This document shows, piece by piece, positions 34,941 to 41,759 of a DNA stretch of 41,759 nt (within the stretch, counting starts at the first letter, position 1; every line of letters starts with the position of its first letter). The notes under the pieces are model-generated. The model made no database searches and was not told the origin of the DNA. It saw only the letters and a program-made list of their open reading frames with translations. The translations under genes and the position numbers were made by a program. The stretch covers positions 1 through 41,759 of the forward strand of contig JAHEKG010000003.1 of the NCBI GenBank assembly GCA_024638475.1. Direction: 5' to 3'. Source of the DNA: Rhodospirillales bacterium (GTDB taxonomy: Bacteria > Pseudomonadota > Gammaproteobacteria > Steroidobacterales > JAHEKG01).

Positions 34941-35852
34941 ATGAAGAAACCTATCCGTATCATTAATGTGCCGCTGGATTTGGGGGCCTCCCACCGGGGA
35001 ACGGATGCGGGTCCGATCGCGTTTCGCATCGCGGGCCTGCGCGGTGCGATCGAACAACTCGGCTATCGGATTGCCGGGGAGACGGATATTCCGATTCCGA
35101 GCACCGAATCACGCCGGCCTGGTGACGCGCACGCGCGTTACAAGGCAGAAATACTTGTGGTCTGTGAACGGCTCGCCGTTGAGACGAAAGCCACGCTGGC
35201 GGCCGGCAGTATTCCGTTGGTGATTGGCGGCGATCACTCGATTGCCATGGGGACGGTGTCCGGGATTTCGGCTCATCTCGCCGATTCGGCTCAGAAATTG
35301 GGCCTGATTTGGTTCGATGCTCACGGCGACATGAATCTGCCCGCCACTTCGCCAAGCGGCAATGTTCACGGGATGCCGCTCGCGCACTTGATCGGTCATG
35401 GTGACGCCCAACTGGCGAGCATCTGCGGGCTGAATCCCGCGGTCGATCCCCGTAATGTTGCCTTGATCGGTATTCGGGATATTGATCGCGCCGAACGCGA
35501 ATTTATCAGCCAATCGGGGGTTGCCGCATTCACGATGCGTGACATCGATGAATTGGGTATGAGCGAGGTTTCGCGGCGGGCGCTCGAGATCGTGAACACG
35601 GGTACGGGCGGATTCCATGTCAGCTTCGACCTCGACGGCTGCGATCCCCAGGTCATCCCGGGCACGGGTACGGCGGTTCCCGGCGGTGTCAGCTATCGAG
35701 AAGCGCATTTGCTGTTGGAGGATTGCGCCAGCGATGGCCGCATGCTGGCCATGGAAGTTGTCGAATTAAACCCGTTTTTGGACCTGGCGAACGTTTCCGC
35801 TGAGCGGGCCGTCGCCCTCGTGCAAAGCGCATTCGGTAGAAGCATTCTTTAG
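34941..35852 (+). CDS. rocF: Arginase
   Basis: Hydrolyses L-arginine to ornithine and urea with a binuclear manganese centre. The 303-aa protein has the usual arginase length and metal motifs: GGDHS (His about 99), FDAHGDMN (Asp 126, His 128, Asp 130) and SFDLDGCDP (Asp 230, Asp 232), then PGTGTAVPGG. The last motif reads DLDGCDP where DVDALDP or DLDGIDP are more common, which is a small variation next to the metal site. It sits directly downstream of ornithine cyclodeaminase and is probably controlled by the divergent AsnC-type regulator. Agmatinase or formimidoglutamase are less likely because of the N-terminal PLDLGASHRGTDAGP. Confidence 0.93.
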   Translation: MKKPIRIINVPLDLGASHRGTDAGPIAFRIAGLRGAIEQLGYRIAGETDIPIPSTESRRPGDAHARYKAEILVVCERLAVETKATLAAGSIPLVIGGDHSIAMGTVSGISAHLADSAQKLGLIWFDAHGDMNLPATSPSGNVHGMPLAHLIGHGDAQLASICGLNPAVDPRNVALIGIRDIDRAEREFISQSGVAAFTMRDIDELGMSEVSRRALEIVNTGTGGFHVSFDLDGCDPQVIPGTGTAVPGGVSYREAHLLLEDCASDGRMLAMEVVELNPFLDLANVSAERAVALVQSAFGRSIL

Positions 35853-35990
35853 CAGCCATGACGTTGGTCCCATGTTGCCTCCACCACGTAGCAAGCGGGC
35901 CAATCGGTCGCCCTAGAACGTGAACCATTACCAGGCAGAAACGGGTGCGCCGGCCTATCCTGGGAAGCTAGTCGCTAACCGGGCCGCGTT

Positions 35991-36590
35991 ATGCCCATCG
36001 CCAAGCTCAAGGATCAGATCGCCCGCCTCAAGACGCCCGCTGACGAACCGCCGACCCCCGACGAACGGGATGAGGCGATCGAGCGGCTAGAACGAGCGCT
36101 GGACGAAGCACAAGACGACGCCGCCGCGTTGCGGGCCACCGTAGACGAGCTACGTTTTAGGAACGACACTTTAGAAAAGAGTTATTCGACGCAACTCGCC
36201 GACGCCCGCGAACGTTTCGAGGCCGCGGAAGCGGCTCTCGCCGAGCTGCAAGCCCGCTTGGATGAGTTGGGTGGCGGCGAAGATCTCTTAGAGGTGATTG
36301 CCGCCGCGCGCGCGGATCTGGAACGAATCACCGGCGAGCGGGATCGGTTGCGCGAGCGAATCCGCGAACCCGCGAGCGGCCGGCGGCCGGCACGCGAGGA
36401 GTCCATCGACTCGGGTGCAGACCTCGAAGGCTATTCCATCGACGAGCTGTTAGAGGACGCCATTTGGGCACGGGAGCAAGCGCGGATTGATAAGCAGAAG
36501 GGGCATACGCCGGCGGTGACCGCGGAGGACCCACCGCCAGAGGATATGGTGCCTCCGGACCTGGTATTCCCGCGTAAAACGGAGGAATGA
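35991..36590 (+). CDS. Coiled-coil protein, unknown
   Basis: A 199-aa, highly charged protein without signal peptide. Residues about 25-130 form a long coiled coil rich in Ala, Glu, Leu and Arg heptads (AIERLERALDEAQDDAAALR, FEAAEAALAELQARLDELGG). The C-terminal part has a short conserved-looking patch EGYSIDELLEDAIWAREQA and a proline-rich acidic tail. I do not recognise a family. It stands alone 138 nt after arginase and may have its own promoter. The start is the first ATG; no clear Shine-Dalgarno is seen. A structural or scaffold role is only a guess. Confidence 0.75.
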   Translation: MPIAKLKDQIARLKTPADEPPTPDERDEAIERLERALDEAQDDAAALRATVDELRFRNDTLEKSYSTQLADARERFEAAEAALAELQARLDELGGGEDLLEVIAAARADLERITGERDRLRERIREPASGRRPAREESIDSGADLEGYSIDELLEDAIWAREQARIDKQKGHTPAVTAEDPPPEDMVPPDLVFPRKTEE

Positions 36591-36644
36591 TCCGCCGATC
36601 CTGATTGCGTTTGCGCTCGAAAATCCGCTCAGTTGACGCACCTT

Positions 36645-36666
36645 GCTGGCTACGGGCACGGCCAGC
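36645..36666. terminator. Hairpin between convergent genes, weak terminator candidate
   Basis: GCTGGC-N10-GCCAGC forms a perfect 6-bp stem in the 178-nt gap between the coiled-coil gene and the converging uspE-like gene. There is no U-run on either side, so a factor-independent terminator is doubtful. The remaining bases of this gap show nothing else I can name. Confidence 0.25.
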
Positions 36667-36768
36667 CTCGCAACAGCAGCGTCAATGGCGGGTTGGTTTG
36701 AGGATTCGACCGGCTAAAGCCCGTCCCCCTCGGCAATGACTTTACGCATTGTCTGCGTTCCGGCCTGA

Positions 36769-37764
36769 TTAGGCTGCCTCGTAAGCGGCCCTATAGCCGT
36801 CAAGCAGCAGATGATGCTTGTCTGGTTTGCCTAGGCGCGCCCTAAAGCCAGCGGGTTTGATCGCAAGCAAATCACAATCCAAATCGCCGATGACTTGCTC
36901 GGCCGTGGAACCGATCACCCAATCGCGAACGCGGCCGCGCGATATCGCCCCCATGACAATGAGGTCTGCGAAGGTTTCTGCGATCGCCTGCAGGATCGTT
37001 TCCGCGGGCCGGCCATGGCGAAGGAGCATCGTACCTGGATCCAGTTCATGCGCCCTGGCGACTTCGAGAAGCTCTTTTTCTATGGATTCCTGCATGGATT
37101 TTTCGGTTAGATCGATGGGGAGGATCTCGCCTTCTACCGGAAACTCGGCTTCTCCGGCGATGGGTCGGTAGGCATGCAGTATCCGTAGGCTGGCGCCGAA
37201 CGTATGGCTCATTAGCTTGCCGGTTTCGATAATCTCTGCATCCAATGCTGCCGTTGTTTCGTTGCCGTGCATGGGATCGATGGCGGCTAGGACGCTGTTG
37301 TAAGGATTCATGCCGCTAGTCCGCACCAGCAAACACGGAGCGGGGCAGTTGGCCAGTGTTTGCCAATCCGTCTGGCTGAGAATCGACTGCTTGCCGGCGC
37401 TACTCACTCTGCCGAAACTGCCGAACAACACTAAGCCGTAACCCCCATCAGCCACCGTCCTGGCCAGTGACTCGTGGGCCGGGTAATCCCATGCCACACT
37501 GTAGCTGCAATCGATACCTTGCTGCGCGACCCGGTCAGCCAACACCGCCATGTTGTCGAGATGCTTCTCGACCAGAATCGCTATCATCCGTTCGCGATCC
37601 TCCTCGTTCTTGACGGCTTGGCCAGCGAGTTGGCTGTTATAGGCGACCGAGTAAAGATGTACATCGGCGCCGAAATCCTTTGCCAATGAGCAGGTCCGCC
37701 GCAGTACCGGATGCTCCGAACCCGCGGGTTCGTCAATCAGGGCTAGCAGTTTGCGGGGCTTCAT
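36769..37764 (-). CDS. uspE: Tandem-domain universal stress protein (UspE type)
   Basis: A 331-aa cytoplasmic protein made of two Usp domains (about 1-150 and 155-310). The second domain keeps the Usp C-terminal pattern IVMGAISRGRVRDWVIGSTAEQV; the first has FGSFGRVSSAGKQS with a less regular nucleotide loop, as is common in UspE. Such proteins help survival under stress and starvation by unknown means. The ATG at 37764 has GGAGGA at 6-nt spacing, lying partly in a hairpin (37767-37799). It is divergent from a single-domain Usp gene at 37965. Confidence 0.9.
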   Translation of the reverse strand: MKPRKLLALIDEPAGSEHPVLRRTCSLAKDFGADVHLYSVAYNSQLAGQAVKNEEDRERMIAILVEKHLDNMAVLADRVAQQGIDCSYSVAWDYPAHESLARTVADGGYGLVLFGSFGRVSSAGKQSILSQTDWQTLANCPAPCLLVRTSGMNPYNSVLAAIDPMHGNETTAALDAEIIETGKLMSHTFGASLRILHAYRPIAGEAEFPVEGEILPIDLTEKSMQESIEKELLEVARAHELDPGTMLLRHGRPAETILQAIAETFADLIVMGAISRGRVRDWVIGSTAEQVIGDLDCDLLAIKPAGFRARLGKPDKHHLLLDGYRAAYEAA

Positions 37765-37766
37765 GT

Positions 37767-37799
37767 CCTGTCCTCCGAGTCCCGAGTCGCCTGGACAGG
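37767..37799 (-). promoter_or_regulatory. Leader hairpin overlapping the uspE ribosome binding site
   Basis: CCTGTCC (37767-37773) can pair with GGACAGG (37793-37799) over a 19-nt loop in the leader of the minus-strand uspE-like gene. The arm nearest the gene covers part of the GGAGGA Shine-Dalgarno (37771-37776), so folding could lower translation. The stem is only 7 bp; chance is possible. Confidence 0.3.
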
Positions 37800-37964
37800 C
37801 TATGCTCGGCCGGCGCCGGCGCCAATCCGCAGAAACCCGTCCTGTTCTCCGTACTATTGCGTATTGGCGTCGTTAGCTGGCGGCTCGATGATAGATTCGT
37901 CGTAGAGTGCATCGTCAGATCTTGGCGTTATTGGGGCCCGTGTGTATCGATTGGAGTTTTCGCT

Positions 37965-38417
37965 ATGAGACAGCCTGTTGTCATGCCGACGGATTTTTCA
38001 GCGCGCTCCGCCGGGGCGCTCGAATGGGCTCGCAAGATGGCCGACGCGTTAGAGGCCCCCTTGCATTGCGTATATGTTGCGCCGGAACCGCGGCTGTACT
38101 CGAGCCTGGACGTAGCCAGTAACCTGACCGTCAGCAAGGAGGAATTGAAACAGCTCGCCGGCAAAGAGATGCAGCAGTTCGCAACCGATTATCGGCTAGG
38201 GGGCACCGAAAAAACGGTCGTGCTCCAAGGAACCCCGTTCGTTGAGATCATTCGCTATGCCCGGGAACAAAATGCGGCGGTGATCGTCATTAGTACCCAC
38301 GGCTACAGCGGACTGAAGCACATGTTGCTGGGCAGCACCACCGAATCGGTGGTTCGCAAAGCCACCTGTCCCGTATTGTCCGTACCTTCGCCCGACGTGT
38401 GGTTCGAGTTACCCTAG
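37965..38417 (+). CDS. Single-domain universal stress protein
   Basis: A 150-aa Usp protein of the ATP-binding type, with G-x2-G-x9-G-S/T seen as STHGYSGLKHMLLGSTTESV. It starts VVMPTDFSARSAGALEWA, typical of Usp. The ATG at 37965 has GGAG at 8-nt spacing; the track start (37680) lies inside the divergent uspE-like gene and is rejected. It pairs head-to-head with the tandem-domain Usp across 200 nt, so both may respond to a common stress signal. No FNR/ANR-type box was found in the gap. Confidence 0.92.
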   Translation: MRQPVVMPTDFSARSAGALEWARKMADALEAPLHCVYVAPEPRLYSSLDVASNLTVSKEELKQLAGKEMQQFATDYRLGGTEKTVVLQGTPFVEIIRYAREQNAAVIVISTHGYSGLKHMLLGSTTESVVRKATCPVLSVPSPDVWFELP

Positions 38418-38469
38418 GCTGCCAACCGGCATCGCTCGAATACCTCGTGGCGCAATCTATTTAGCACTC

Positions 38470-38829
38470 TCACACATATAGCCAGGAAAACAGTTTTCGT
38501 AATTCTTGTTCTCCCACGGGTTCGACGTTGGAGGCGATGATCAGCTTTTGCGTTTCATCCGACCAACAGCAATAGACCGGCTTTTCGTTCCTGAGCATGT
38601 CTATATAGTCATGCAAAGAGGAGCGGGGACAGTGCGCGGTCACGACGCCCGAATCGTGCCGCCTAGGCGGTTCGGTTGCTTCTCCGATATCGTGAAACAG
38701 AAGCATCGCCAGCAGTGAGTCATCTTCGTCGTAGAGGTAGAGTACGCCGGATTCTGTACTGCCTTTTTTGCCGGGCTCTTGCAGCAGTTCGTATTGATAA
38801 CGCTTTACCTGTGAGTTGTCAGCACCCAT
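38470..38829 (-). CDS. Small soluble protein, unknown
   Basis: A 119-aa protein without signal or membrane segment. It has alternating beta-like stretches (KRYQYELLQ, GVLYLYDEDDSLLAMLLFHD, PVYCCWSDETQKLIIASN) and may be a small beta-barrel or sandwich. I chose ATG 38829 with AGGG upstream, because the extra 15 residues of the track start look random. I do not recognise the family. It lies convergent to the single-domain Usp gene. Confidence 0.65.
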   Translation of the reverse strand: MGADNSQVKRYQYELLQEPGKKGSTESGVLYLYDEDDSLLAMLLFHDIGEATEPPRRHDSGVVTAHCPRSSLHDYIDMLRNEKPVYCCWSDETQKLIIASNVEPVGEQELRKLFSWLYV

Positions 38830-39175
38830 GTCTGCCCTCGCTGTTGGCGTACGTAGGCACGGTATGCAAACCAAGCCCGCTGGCCTATCCGTACTATCCG
38901 AGACGAATCGCTGCTTGAACCTGCGGGGGTGCAGGCGCGGTGGGGGAAAACCATAGGTGATTGCCGAAACGGGGCGAGAATGTAATGCCTCGCTGGAGGT
39001 TTGCGCTCATTCTCGTGCGCGCCGAATCTGAAAGATGTGTAAAAACAATGACCTATGGGAGTTACCAATTGATACAGCCGGGCAGGTGTGGTTGGGTTTA
39101 TCATTTGCCCAACGCAATCGAACGGTGGGCTTGGGTATTAAGTCCAGCCGCCGCAATTAACTCGGGGTACGGATA
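38830..39175. other. 346-nt stretch without a convincing gene
   Basis: Two short track ORFs cross it (38805-39104 minus, 38961-39176 plus), but neither has a credible ribosome binding site, signal or family resemblance. TTGATA occurs at 39069 without a well-spaced -10 box. It probably holds the promoter of the BNR-type gene and the divergent promoter of the 119-aa gene. No hairpin with a T-run was seen. Confidence 0.6.
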
Positions 39176-40522
39176 ATGAAAACTCGCTCAAGTGCAATGG
39201 GACGGCCGCACGGATGGCTATTCGGCTTCGCGGTTGTCGCACTGTTCATTGCCGAGGCCGATGCCGGTAGTGCCGGTAGCCGGCAGGTCAGCGCCGAAGG
39301 CCGCCGCGCCATCAGCCCGGAAATCGCCGTTGGCAACGACGGCGCGATCAACGTCATTTGGCTCGATAAAGGCTTGACCGCGAATAGGTCGGCGCCGAAA
39401 AAGCGCAAACCCGGTGAACACAGCCACCGCTCCGCCACCAATCTGTATTTCTCGCGTTCAGAGGATCGAGGCAAGACCTGGTCAGTACCCTCGCGCGTCA
39501 ATCCGACGGATGGCGAGGTGTGGGGGTTCGCCGTCAGCAAACCGCGTATCAACGTCGGACCGACGGGAACCATCCACGTGTTTTACCCCGCCAACGACAA
39601 GTCGCCGAAAACGGGGCTCGACGTGGTGAGCGCGCGGCACACGCGTTCAACCGACGGCGGTAAGAGCTTTTCCACGCCCACCGTTTTGAACCGCCCGGCC
39701 GAGAAGGACCGCAGCGAATTGCTCGGCGAAGGCCTGGCCATGACCAACTCGTTCGGCACCATGGGTGTCGCGCCCGATGGCACGGTCATCGCTGCATGGC
39801 AAGACGTGGCCGATATGGCGGACAGCACCAAGGGCGCGAATGGCGCGGTCGCGATCTCCCGGGATGACGGGATAACTTTCGAATCCGAACGCATCGCCCT
39901 GCCAGGCAATGCCGTCTGCCCCTGCTGCCAGTTCACGATCGCATTCGGCAACGACCTGACCTACATGGGCTATAGAAAGATCTATGCCGACGGGCGCGAC
40001 AGTACCGTTGCACGGTGGTCCGACGCTGGCCGAAAATTCGACGGCGAAGGTCGCCTGGACCTCGCGCCCTGGGACATTAACGGCTGCCCGCTAAAGCCGA
40101 CGGAGCTCGCGATCGATGGGGATAACGTCTACGCGGCAACCTATACGGCGGGCGAGAAGGTTCCCGCGCTGTATTTCAGCCGGTCCGTCGACGGTGGCCG
40201 CACCTTCGCGGGTAAACGCCAGGTACACCCGGGAGCGGCGTACTCCGACGCCCCGGAGCTGACGGTGGACGGCAACGGTGCCATCCGCCTGGTCTGGCAT
40301 GCCAAGGTCGACGGTCCGCGTGGCCTATTCACTGCCGTGTCGGTCGACGGGGGTGAAACCTTGTCCAGCCCGACGCGCATCGGTGCGCCGCCAGGCACGG
40401 CCGCGTTTCCGGCGACCGACGTCGCGCCCGACGGCACCGTCTACGTCGTCTGGCAACAACACAACGAAGAAGTATTCATCGCGGCGCTGCCGGCGCCTTC
40501 GACGGTGACGGCGCGGAGATAA
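39176..40522 (+). CDS. Exported BNR/sialidase-like beta-propeller with CPCC motif
   Basis: A 448-aa exported protein with a Sec-type N-terminus (WLFGFAVVALFIAEADAG). It has five Asp-box (BNR) motifs: SEDRGKTW, STDGGKSF, SRDDGITF, SVDGGRTF and SVDGGETL, spaced as in a six-bladed propeller. It also carries VCPCCQF (Cys 248, 250, 251), GYRKIYADGRDS and WDINGCPLKP (Cys 304). This CPCC plus NGCP set is a recurring feature of sialidase-like proteins of environmental bacteria and is not part of sialidase catalysis, so true sialidase activity is doubtful. A TlpA-type thiol reductase follows after 4 nt, which supports a redox or metal role for these cysteines. Start at the first ATG, just after a TAA. 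Confidence 0.85.
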   Translation: MKTRSSAMGRPHGWLFGFAVVALFIAEADAGSAGSRQVSAEGRRAISPEIAVGNDGAINVIWLDKGLTANRSAPKKRKPGEHSHRSATNLYFSRSEDRGKTWSVPSRVNPTDGEVWGFAVSKPRINVGPTGTIHVFYPANDKSPKTGLDVVSARHTRSTDGGKSFSTPTVLNRPAEKDRSELLGEGLAMTNSFGTMGVAPDGTVIAAWQDVADMADSTKGANGAVAISRDDGITFESERIALPGNAVCPCCQFTIAFGNDLTYMGYRKIYADGRDSTVARWSDAGRKFDGEGRLDLAPWDINGCPLKPTELAIDGDNVYAATYTAGEKVPALYFSRSVDGGRTFAGKRQVHPGAAYSDAPELTVDGNGAIRLVWHAKVDGPRGLFTAVSVDGGETLSSPTRIGAPPGTAAFPATDVAPDGTVYVVWQQHNEEVFIAALPAPSTVTARR

Positions 40523-40526
40523 ACGG

Positions 40527-41033
40527 GTGGTGCCCACGGTGAGGAACCGGCTGAATCGGTCGGCGGGGTTGCTGGCGCTGTTATTGCTCGCTGCCCGCGC
40601 GCTGGCGGAGCCTTCCGTGACGTTGATCGAGGCGGGGGAACTCGCGGCCGAGCTCGAGGCGCGTAAGGGCCGGGTGGTCCTCGTCAACTTTTGGGCAACC
40701 TGGTGCCGCCCCTGCCTCGATGAAATACCCGATCTCATGGCTTTGGAAGCCGAACTGGCCGAGCAGGGGTTCGATCTCGTGGCCGTATCCCTGGACGATG
40801 CCTGGGAGCTCGAGGGCACCATTAAGCCGTTCCTGGCCAAATGGTTTCCCGCCTTCTCGACCTACGTTTCCGCCGAGCGTGACATGGACTCGATCGTGAG
40901 CGTCATCGATCCGGCTTGGAACGAAGTGTTGCCGACGAGCTACGTCCTCGCGCGGGATGGGACCATCGCGGTACGAATCCAAGGGGGCAGTTCCGCCGAG
41001 GAATTTGCGGCGGCCATTCGGCCCGTACTCTGA
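40527..41033 (+). CDS. TlpA/ResA-type thioredoxin-like thiol reductase
   Basis: A 168-aa protein with N-terminal signal or anchor (AGLLALLLLAARALAEP) and a thioredoxin fold carrying WCRPC (Cys about 60 and 63) in VLVNFWATWCRPCLDEIP, later LPTSYVLARDGTIAVRIQG with the cis-Pro. It most likely reduces disulfides or metal-binding cysteines in the periplasm, and its neighbour with a CPCC motif is a natural client. The start is GTG at 40527, with GGAG 8 nt upstream; later GTG codons at 40530 and 40539 are possible. Its stop overlaps the next gene. Confidence 0.9.
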   Translation: MVPTVRNRLNRSAGLLALLLLAARALAEPSVTLIEAGELAAELEARKGRVVLVNFWATWCRPCLDEIPDLMALEAELAEQGFDLVAVSLDDAWELEGTIKPFLAKWFPAFSTYVSAERDMDSIVSVIDPAWNEVLPTSYVLARDGTIAVRIQGGSSAEEFAAAIRPVL

Positions 41034-41759
41034 AAATCGCTCGCGTCATTGGCTGGGGACTGTTCGCCGTCCTCGTCGCCGTTGCCTTGTTACTGTTCGC
41101 CTGGTACCAAATAGACGGCCAGCCGCTGGCGGTGGCCGACGAGTATGTGCAAGGTCCTGGCTTCGAGAGCCGGCGGGACGATAACGGCGATTGGTGGTTC
41201 TTGCCGGCCAAGCCTAACGGTAGTGGCCTCGTGATCTTGCACGGGGCCCTGTTCAAACCCAAGAGCTATACTAACAGCGCGGCCTTTTTTGCCAGCCGCG
41301 GGTTTAAGGTGTCGGTGCCCTCCGGCACGCTGCGGTTGTCCATACTTTCAGCCTCGCGAATCGCCACGCAGCTTTCCTCGATGGCGGAGCAGCGTTGGTA
41401 CCTGATTGGCCATTCCATGGGCGGGTTTACGGCGCTGACCGTCACCACGGAAACCCAAGCCGACATCATCGCGGCGGCGATATGGGCCGGCAGCATGCCT
41501 GAGGATTTCTCCGCCCTGAAGTTGCCGGTGATGTTCGTGGCGGGCACCAATGACGGATTGCTGCCGCCGGAGCGGTATGCCGAGGTAAAGGGGCGCTTGC
41601 CGGAACACACGATTCATGAAGTCATCGATGGGGCGAACCACAAGAATTTTGCGCTTTATTCGCATCAGTTCTTCGACGCGGAGGCGACCCTGCCGCACCT
41701 GCAGCAAATCAGCCGGGCGAATACTTTAACGCTACGTTTTTTCCGGCGGTATCCGGCCG
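41030..41759 (+). CDS. Membrane-anchored alpha/beta hydrolase, 3' end cut by window edge
   Basis: An open frame not in the ORF track runs from 41030 to the right edge (243 codons). It starts with a transmembrane helix (GLFAVLVAVALLLFAWYQI), then LVILHGALFKP (oxyanion region), the nucleophile elbow GHSMGGF, the acid VAGTNDGLLPPERYAEV and the catalytic His in GANHKNFALYS. This is the alpha/beta hydrolase_5 (PF12695-like) pattern. The only start giving the whole membrane helix is CTG at 41030, overlapping the TlpA stop (CTGA), a rare codon that would rely on coupling. A later TTG or GTG is possible but would cut the helix. Substrate is unknown. Confidence 0.82.
   Translation, partial: MKIARVIGWGLFAVLVAVALLLFAWYQIDGQPLAVADEYVQGPGFESRRDDNGDWWFLPAKPNGSGLVILHGALFKPKSYTNSAAFFASRGFKVSVPSGTLRLSILSASRIATQLSSMAEQRWYLIGHSMGGFTALTVTTETQADIIAAAIWAGSMPEDFSALKLPVMFVAGTNDGLLPPERYAEVKGRLPEHTIHEVIDGANHKNFALYSHQFFDAEATLPHLQQISRANTLTLRFFRRYPA

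Noticed and set aside
38805-39176. Short ORFs of 99 aa (minus) and 71 aa (plus) in the gap before the BNR gene
   Set aside because: No ribosome binding site, signal, domain or plausible composition; one overlaps the 119-aa gene in another frame.
39176-40522. True sialidase
   Set aside because: Asp boxes alone occur in many propellers; the catalytic Arg triad is not evident and the CPCC/NGCP cysteines point to a different family.

Overview
The window looks like a chromosomal segment of a GC-rich, free-living gammaproteobacterium (marine or sediment type is my guess). Support comes from the gene content and family choice: a proteobacterial malQ-glgC-glgA-glgB-glgP set, UspE-like tandem universal stress protein, an AsnC/Lrp regulator beside ornithine cyclodeaminase and arginase, and many Tat- or Sec-exported enzymes. 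No rRNA, tRNA, CRISPR array, phage gene or transposase was seen. Taxonomy is inference; no marker gene is present.

Layout. (1) 1-9006, minus strand: a tightly packed glycogen/maltodextrin operon, transcribed malQ > glgC > glgA > glgB > glgP, with short start/stop overlaps at three of the four junctions; glgP runs off the left edge. (2) 9113-16442: a DUF4382 lipoprotein, a membrane protein translationally coupled to a Tat-type amidase, an ACT-domain protein and an MFS transporter on the minus strand, then an acetoacetate-decarboxylase-family protein and an alpha/beta hydrolase. (3) 16498-19530, minus strand: a four-gene unit of exported cupin, 103-aa protein, SAM methyltransferase and single-domain asparaginase-like protein. 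(4) 19667-31500: the most unusual part. It holds three CpcT/CpeT-like exported proteins, two DUF1838 proteins, two Tat-type flavin amine oxidases that are clear paralogues, one Tat-type fumarate-reductase-like flavoprotein, a six-helix membrane protein, a truncated haloalkane dehalogenase gene containing an expanded 18-bp tandem repeat, and a divergent TetR regulator.

(5) 31532-33244: a fused ATP sulfurylase/APS kinase. (6) 33295-35852: an AsnC-type regulator divergent from ornithine cyclodeaminase and arginase, which together convert arginine to proline. (7) 35991-38829: a coiled-coil protein, two divergent universal stress proteins and a small orphan protein. (8) 39176-41759: an exported BNR/sialidase-like protein with a CPCC motif, a TlpA-type thiol reductase, and a membrane-anchored alpha/beta hydrolase cut by the right edge.

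The best candidate for an undescribed system is region 4. CpcT/CpeT proteins are known as phycobilin lyases of cyanobacteria, but there is no phycobiliprotein or bilin gene here. Instead, exported CpcT-like proteins are interleaved with exported flavoenzymes and DUF1838 proteins. A short motif, TGRATCA, occurs in all three intergenic promoter regions of this cluster, which suggests one regulon, possibly under the local TetR protein. I infer a periplasmic pathway acting on an unknown, possibly hydrophobic, small molecule. Most start codons were chosen from Shine-Dalgarno spacing, signal peptides and domain borders, so many differ from the ORF track.
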